A DNA stretch of 11,516 bases, taken from Candidatus Zixiibacteriota bacterium. GTDB taxonomy: Bacteria > Zixibacteria > MSB-5A5 > GN15 > PGXB01. Positions 7,311 through 11,516 of this stretch are shown here, piece after piece. Numbering within the stretch: position 1 is the first letter of the stretch; each line of letters opens with the position of its first letter. The notes below the pieces were generated by a model. The model saw only the letters and a list, made by a program, of their open reading frames with translations, did no database searches and was not told where the DNA came from. The translations under genes were made by a program, and so were the position numbers. The stretch is taken from NCBI GenBank assembly GCA_030591405.1, contig JAUVBC010000033.1, forward strand, positions 1-11,516, given 5' to 3'.

Positions 7311-9929
7311 ATGCCAGAGTGCCATGATACATTTCGAATTAAAGCAACCTTGCCCGATGAGCTGGCGATGTTAAATGACCTGGCTTATAATCTTCACTGG
7401 AGTTGGAATTTTGAGACGATCGATCTTTTCCGACGGCTGGATCGTGATCTCTGGAAAGAGACTCATCATAATCCGGCTAAAATGCTCGGCCAAATAAAGC
7501 AGGACAAACTTGCTCAAGCTGTCATCGATGATGGTTTTATGGCACAGATGGAGCGTGTCCACGCCAATCTTCAGAATCATTTGACCAGGCAGGGATGGTT
7601 TGCGGAAAAACATGGAAAATTTGATTCACCACAGATGGCCTATTTTTCGATGGAATTTGGATTAACCGAATGTCTGCCGATTTATTCTGGTGGTTTAGGT
7701 ATTCTGGCTGGTGATCATTTGAAATCAGCAAGCGAATTGGGTTTGCCATTAGTAGGTGTCGGCCTTTTGTATCAGCAAGGATATTTCCAGCAATATTTAA
7801 ATGCCGATGGATGGCAGCAGGAGATATATCCGGATAACGATTTTTACAATCTGCCGATTCAGCCGGAGACCAACGAAGATGGAACCGAAGTTCTTGTCGA
7901 GGTACCGTTTCCTGATGGCGCGGTTTTTGTAAAAATATGGCGGGCACAGGTGGGACGTATTCCGCTTTATCTGCTCGACACAAATATCCGACAGAATAAT
8001 CCGGAAAGACGACGGATAACATATCAGCTATATGGCGGTGATAAAGAGACTAGGATTCAACAGGAACTGATCCTCGGTGTTGGTGGGATGTTGACGCTTC
8101 GCAAACTTGGTTTGCATGTATCGGTTTGTCATATGAATGAAGGTCATGCCGCTTTTATGGCATTGGAGAGAATCAGACATCGGAAAGATAAGGATGGTCT
8201 GAATTTCAGCGAAGGGCTTGAAGTTGTTAAGGGGGGGACTATTTTCACCACCCACACTCCGGTACCGGCGGGGATTGATGAATTTGAACCGGAGCTGGCC
8301 GAAAAATATATCGGTTATTTTCTCGACAATTTTGGTATCAGTCGGGAAGATTTTCTGGGACTCGGACGGAAAAATCCGAATGATAAAAAGGAACCATTTA
8401 ATATGGCTCTTTTGGCCCTTCGGACAACCGCCTATGCCAATGGTGTAAGCCGCTTGCATGGTGAGGTATCGCGGAAAATGTGGCAGTCGATCTGGAAAAA
8501 TGTCCCGTGTGATGAGATTCCAATCGGTCATGTCACCAATGGGATTCATGCCCGTTCATGGACATCCAGTGAAATGTCAGAGCTGTTCCTTCGTTATTTA
8601 GGTCCCAACTGGCTGAAAAAACCGGCCGATCAATCAATATGGAAGCGGATTGAAAGAATTCCCGAGGTAGAATTATGGCGGATTCATGAACGTCGTCGCG
8701 AAAGACTGGTTGCTTTTGCACGCAAAAGTTTGATAGAGCAATTAACAAGACGCGGTGCCAATTCGAGTGAACTGGAAAAGGCGCATGAGATACTTAATCC
8801 GGAGGCGTTGACCATCGGATTTGCCAGAAGGTTTGCCACTTATAAAAGAGCTACTCTGCTTCTTAAAGATTTGGACAGATTGAAAAAATTATTGACCAAC
8901 AAAGAGCGACCGGTCCAAATAATTTTTGCCGGGAAAGCGCATCCACAGGATGATGAAGGGAAACGGCTGATTAAAAAGCTGATTCATTTTGCCCGGCAGG
9001 ATGATGTCCGCGGCCATATTGTTTTTCTGGAGAACTACGATATCAATGTCGCCCGTTATCTGGTTGAGGGCGTAGATGTCTGGATGAACACACCTCGTCG
9101 TCCGATGGAAGCGAGCGGGACCAGCGGGATGAAAGTAATCCCGAACGGTGGATTGAATCTGAGTGTGATCGATGGCTGGTGGGTCGAAGGATATGATACC
9201 GACACCGGTTGGGCGATTGGTGCCGGTGAGGATTATGAAGATCCTGATTATCAGGATGAAGTCGAAAGTAAGAATCTCTATGATGTCCTGGAAAACGAAT
9301 TGGTTCCGCTGTTTTATGATCGCAATGGAGATAAGCCGCCAAGAAACTGGATTGCGATGATGAAAAGTTCGATGATGAAACTTGGTCCGGTTTTTAATAC
9401 CAACCGGATGGTCAGGGAATATACGGAAAAATACTACATTAAAGCTTTTGAAAGCTGGAAAAATCTTTCGGCAGATAAATTTGCCCGGGCGCGACAGATT
9501 GCCGAGTGGAAACAGTTTATTCAGTCCAATTGGAAAAATGTCCGAATTGTTAATACTTTTATTGAGAAAAGAGAAGCCGAGGTTGGTTATGCATTAAAAA
9601 TCAATGCCGAACTGTCTCTCGGTTTAATCAAAAGTGAAGATGTTTCGGTGCAGGTTTACAGCGGGCCTTTGGATATAGACCGAAATATTGTTGATGGTGT
9701 GATTGATGAGATGAAAAATATAGAGATTATGCCCGATGGAATTGCCAAGTATGAAGGTTATATCGCCTGCGATGAATCTGGTCAGTTTGGGTATTCGGTC
9801 AGGGTTGTTCCAAAACATACCGATATGGCCGGGCGCTTTGATCTTGAAATGATGCGCTGGATCAATGACTCATTTGATCTTGATTTTGGTGAGGAATTAT
9901 TGCAGCACGAAGAAATTGCTGCCCATTAG
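7311..9929 (+). CDS. glgP: Alpha-glucan (glycogen) phosphorylase, GT35, DUF3417-containing clade
   Basis: The 872-residue enzyme should release glucose-1-phosphate from the non-reducing ends of glycogen or maltodextrin, using pyridoxal phosphate. Residues about 13-120 ('LPDELAMLNDLAYNLHWSWN', then 'HHNPAKMLGQI') are the DUF3417 N-terminal domain found in the archaeal/bacterial phosphorylase branch typified by TIGR02094, not in the E. coli GlgP/MalP type. The core shows 'YFSMEFGLTECLPIYSGGLG', 'MNEGHAAFMALE' (275-286), 'THTPVPAGIDEFE', 'FARRFATYKRA' with R507 and K512 matching the phosphate-contacting Arg and Lys, and 'EASGTSGMK', whose K608 should carry the cofactor. The C-terminal 'QVYSGPLDID' region is usual for this branch, and the length is typical for it. 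The ATG has GAAGGAG 6 bases upstream; the overlapping ATG at 7306 is out of frame. It pairs with divergent glgX as a glycogen breakdown module. Whether it prefers glycogen or soluble maltodextrin cannot be told. Confidence 0.95.
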   Translation: MPECHDTFRIKATLPDELAMLNDLAYNLHWSWNFETIDLFRRLDRDLWKETHHNPAKMLGQIKQDKLAQAVIDDGFMAQMERVHANLQNHLTRQGWFAEKHGKFDSPQMAYFSMEFGLTECLPIYSGGLGILAGDHLKSASELGLPLVGVGLLYQQGYFQQYLNADGWQQEIYPDNDFYNLPIQPETNEDGTEVLVEVPFPDGAVFVKIWRAQVGRIPLYLLDTNIRQNNPERRRITYQLYGGDKETRIQQELILGVGGMLTLRKLGLHVSVCHMNEGHAAFMALERIRHRKDKDGLNFSEGLEVVKGGTIFTTHTPVPAGIDEFEPELAEKYIGYFLDNFGISREDFLGLGRKNPNDKKEPFNMALLALRTTAYANGVSRLHGEVSRKMWQSIWKNVPCDEIPIGHVTNGIHARSWTSSEMSELFLRYLGPNWLKKPADQSIWKRIERIPEVELWRIHERRRERLVAFARKSLIEQLTRRGANSSELEKAHEILNPEALTIGFARRFATYKRATLLLKDLDRLKKLLTNKERPVQIIFAGKAHPQDDEGKRLIKKLIHFARQDDVRGHIVFLENYDINVARYLVEGVDVWMNTPRRPMEASGTSGMKVIPNGGLNLSVIDGWWVEGYDTDTGWAIGAGEDYEDPDYQDEVESKNLYDVLENELVPLFYDRNGDKPPRNWIAMMKSSMMKLGPVFNTNRMVREYTEKYYIKAFESWKNLSADKFARARQIAEWKQFIQSNWKNVRIVNTFIEKREAEVGYALKINAELSLGLIKSEDVSVQVYSGPLDIDRNIVDGVIDEMKNIEIMPDGIAKYEGYIACDESGQFGYSVRVVPKHTDMAGRFDLEMMRWINDSFDLDFGEELLQHEEIAAH

Positions 9930-9953
9930 TTCGACTGTTTATAAATAAAGGCA

Positions 9954-10004
9954 GTTCATTTTTTGAACAGAACCGGGTAAAATAAAAATCGGTTTTTGCC
10001 GATT
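9954..10004 (+). other. Two small hairpins between glgP and the receiver-CheX gene
   Basis: GTTCA-TTTTT-TGAAC (9954-9968) and AATCGG-TTTTTG-CCGATT (9987-10004) are short inverted repeats after the glgP stop. Neither is followed by a T run, so they do not look like efficient terminators. They could be weak pause sites or protect the glgP mRNA end; read-through into the next gene is plausible. Confidence 0.25.
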
Positions 10005-10088
10005 AATAAGGATATACATATCCGAAGAGATTTGGATCAATGTTATAAATTTGAAAATAATATTTTATATAAGCCCTGAGGAAACAAA

Positions 10089-10985
10089 ATGAAAAAGGCA
10101 TTATACATCGCACACAAGGCAATCAATGAACGCGCCCTGAGCAATATTGTCAAATCTGAGATGGAGATGGAATTCTCAGAATGGGATGATGTTAACAATA
10201 TTGATCAATACGATCTGATTGTTCTTGACTGGGAAAGAAATACCGAGGCCGGCGATGATAAGGCAGTCATTATCAGATCTAGGTGCGGTTTTCGAGATGT
10301 CCCGATTATTTTGGCCGCCAACGAAAATGAAATTGACGAAGCCAAAAGAACTCTCCGTCGCGGTGCCAATGATATTATCACTAAACCATTTAATAGCGAA
10401 AAAGTTTTACCAATTTTGAAAAAATCTTTGCAGCCGGCTGGAAATAAAACGAGTATCAATGCCGACGTTATAAATCCTTTTCTGAATGCCACCATTGATG
10501 TATTAAAAACTATGGCCAATGCTGATGCCGCTAAAAAGGATGTCTATCTTAAAAGAAGCCATACTCTTTTTGGCGATATTTCGGGTGTCATGAGTCTATC
10601 CGGTGATGCCGAAGGGATCGTTGCTATTACCTTTCAAAATGATCTTGGTTATTATCTGGTTGCCAATATGGTTGGTTGCGATGCCTCTGATCTGACCCCC
10701 GAGGATCTTCATGATGGTATCGGCGAGATTATCAATATGATATCCGGAGCAGCTAAAGCGGTGCTGAACGAAAAAGGTGGTATGATTTCAATTACTATTC
10801 CGACCGTAATAATCGGTTTTGGTCATCAGATTGCACATCCCCGCGATGTCCCGGTGGTCGTTATGATCTTCGAGGTAAATAATCAACCGTTTGTCATACA
10901 GCTTTGTATCTCGTCAGAGAAAACACCACCAGTCATAAAGGCCTCCGAAGTTGACAAAACAACCAAAAAGCCTGTTACGGTTTGA
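10089..10985 (+). CDS. Degenerate receiver domain fused to CheX-type phosphatase domain
   Basis: The 298-residue soluble protein has two domains. Residues 1-115 have the response-regulator receiver layout: 'YDLIVLDW' puts an Asp at the usual phosphoacceptor place (D47), and 'ANDIITKPF' gives the conserved Lys (K99). The acidic pair after strand 1 is replaced ('YIAHK', H9-K10), and the Thr/Ser switch position is Ala (A77 in 'PIILAAN'), so normal phosphorylation is doubtful. Residues about 124-275 match CheX: 'VINPFLNATIDVLKTMA', 'GDISGVMSLSGDAEG', 'GEIINMISGAAK' with the CheC/CheX E-x-x-N pair (E213, N216), and 'IPTVIIGFGHQIAHP'. Family knowledge says CheX dephosphorylates CheY-P, so this half may be an active phosphatase steered by the pseudo-receiver. 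The tail (277-298) is Lys/Pro-rich and probably disordered. TGAGGA lies 6 bases before the ATG. No chemotaxis genes are in view; it stands 159 bases after glgP on the same strand and ends at a strong terminator. Confidence 0.88.
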   Translation: MKKALYIAHKAINERALSNIVKSEMEMEFSEWDDVNNIDQYDLIVLDWERNTEAGDDKAVIIRSRCGFRDVPIILAANENEIDEAKRTLRRGANDIITKPFNSEKVLPILKKSLQPAGNKTSINADVINPFLNATIDVLKTMANADAAKKDVYLKRSHTLFGDISGVMSLSGDAEGIVAITFQNDLGYYLVANMVGCDASDLTPEDLHDGIGEIINMISGAAKAVLNEKGGMISITIPTVIIGFGHQIAHPRDVPVVVMIFEVNNQPFVIQLCISSEKTPPVIKASEVDKTTKKPVTV

Positions 10986-11032
10986 TAGGGACAAAACAGA
11001 GATATTTCAAATTTCTTTACGATTTTGTAATC

Positions 11033-11065
11033 AGGCTGGCGACTTTATTATCGCCAGCCTTTTTT
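11033..11065 (+). terminator. Rho-independent terminator after the receiver-CheX gene
   Basis: AGGCTGGCGA (11033-11042) and TCGCCAGCCT (11051-11060) form a perfect 10-bp GC-rich stem with an 8-base loop, followed by TTTTT to 11065. It is 47 bases after the stop codon and would end any transcript running from glgP or from the CheX gene. No T run follows it on the minus strand. Confidence 0.93.
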
Positions 11066-11091
11066 GACGCGAAGTAGATATTTTAAATATC

Positions 11092-11516
11092 TTAATTTAA
11101 TTCCAAAATCTTTTCGGTCGCATAAAAGTGAATTTCACGCCCGATTTTTTTGGAAGTCAAAAAACCAAGTTTTTCCAAACCCCTAAGATCTTTTTTGGCC
11201 GTAATTCTGGTTATTTGATGAATATTCGTATGTAACTTAATGGTTGTACTTTCCTTAATATTTTTGCTATAATACTGTATCAGCCCAATCTGCCTATCGT
11301 TTAGTCCATACTGGCTACGTGCTTTTGCAAATATTCCTTTATTTTTAGAAGCTTTTCTTGTAACGTAATTTTCAAACTCTTTCTTGGCTTGCATTATTTT
11401 GCGAATATTGTAATCTAAAAAATATGTAAGATCATTATCATCCTGCTCGGTATAAACATACGCATCTCTATATTGCGCGGGTGATTTTTTAATTACGGTT
11501 GACAAAGATGTATATG
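11092..11516 (-). CDS. Fic-family protein, C-terminal part with winged-helix tail (N-terminus cut by window edge)
   Basis: The frame is open from the stop at 11092 to the right edge, giving about 141 residues of a longer protein; the in-frame TTG at 11503-11505 has no reason to be a start. The visible part begins just after where the catalytic Fic motif (HPFxDGNGR) should lie. It shows the typical following sequence 'SPAQYRDAYVYTEQDDNDLT' then 'YFLDYNIRKI', seen in large Fic proteins with a helical post-catalytic segment. The last 65 or so residues form a winged helix: 'LNDRQIGLIQYY', then 'ITRITAKKDLRGLEKLGFL' and 'KKIGREIHFYATEKI', in which 'ARDLxxL...G.L...G' spacing is recognisable. Fic enzymes transfer AMP or other nucleotide parts to target proteins, but the active site is outside the window, so activity cannot be judged. 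Hand counting 11221-11400 gives about 31% G+C, lower than sampled stretches of glgP, which would fit transfer. It converges on the receiver-CheX gene. Confidence 0.85.
   Translation of the reverse strand, partial: YTSLSTVIKKSPAQYRDAYVYTEQDDNDLTYFLDYNIRKIMQAKKEFENYVTRKASKNKGIFAKARSQYGLNDRQIGLIQYYSKNIKESTTIKLHTNIHQITRITAKKDLRGLEKLGFLTSKKIGREIHFYATEKILELN

Noticed and set aside
7371..9818. Several frames of 60-170 codons overlapping glgP, mostly antisense
   Set aside because: The glgP frame is intact with all motifs; the others give low-complexity or unmatched peptides and have no start signals.
11503..11505. TTG as the start of a complete small gene for the Fic C-terminal region
   Set aside because: The frame stays open to the edge and the upstream residues continue the family pattern, so this is the end of a larger gene.

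Overview
The window looks like a chromosomal segment of an uncultured, Gram-negative-type bacterium of the FCB side of the tree, perhaps a Zixibacteria-like lineage. The main clue is a large secreted protein with seven FG-GAP calcium-binding motifs, about nine thrombospondin type 3 repeats and a C-terminal type IX secretion (Por) sorting domain of the 'NYPNPFNP ... GIYLYR ... KKMLLLK' type. This combination is common in FCB and related candidate phyla. The phylum assignment is inference. There are no tRNA, rRNA, CRISPR or transposase features that I can support.

Layout, left to right. (1) 1-1578, minus strand: a SulP/SLC26-family anion transporter with a C-terminal STAS domain, cut by the left window edge. 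Its frame is open for 526 codons. (2) 1579-1969: a divergent intergenic region with a near-consensus sigma70-type promoter reading right. (3) 1970-4759, plus: the secreted repeat protein, followed by a strong intrinsic terminator. (4) 4848-6992, minus: a GlgX/isoamylase-type glycogen debranching enzyme with a GTG start. (5) 6993-7310: the AT-rich divergent control region between the two glycogen genes. (6) 7311-9929, plus: a GT35 alpha-glucan (glycogen) phosphorylase of the DUF3417-containing clade. (7) 10089-10985, plus: a fusion of a degenerate response-regulator receiver domain with a CheX-type phosphatase domain, closed by a strong intrinsic terminator. (8) 11092-11516, minus: the C-terminal part of a Fic-family protein with a winged-helix tail, cut by the right window edge.

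How they fit together. glgX and glgP are transcribed divergently from a shared 318-bp region and form a glycogen breakdown pair: the phosphorylase shortens outer chains to glucose-1-phosphate and the debranching enzyme removes the limit branches. The synthetic genes (glgA/B/C) are not in view. The receiver-CheX protein follows glgP on the same strand after 159 bp with no convincing terminator between them, so co-transcription is possible but not shown. The secreted protein, the transporter and the Fic fragment look like independent units.

I do not see a clear new multi-gene system. The best leads are the pseudo-receiver/CheX fusion beside glgP, the uncharacterised beta-rich module between the TSP3 block and the sorting domain of the secreted protein, and a possible leader structure ahead of glgP.
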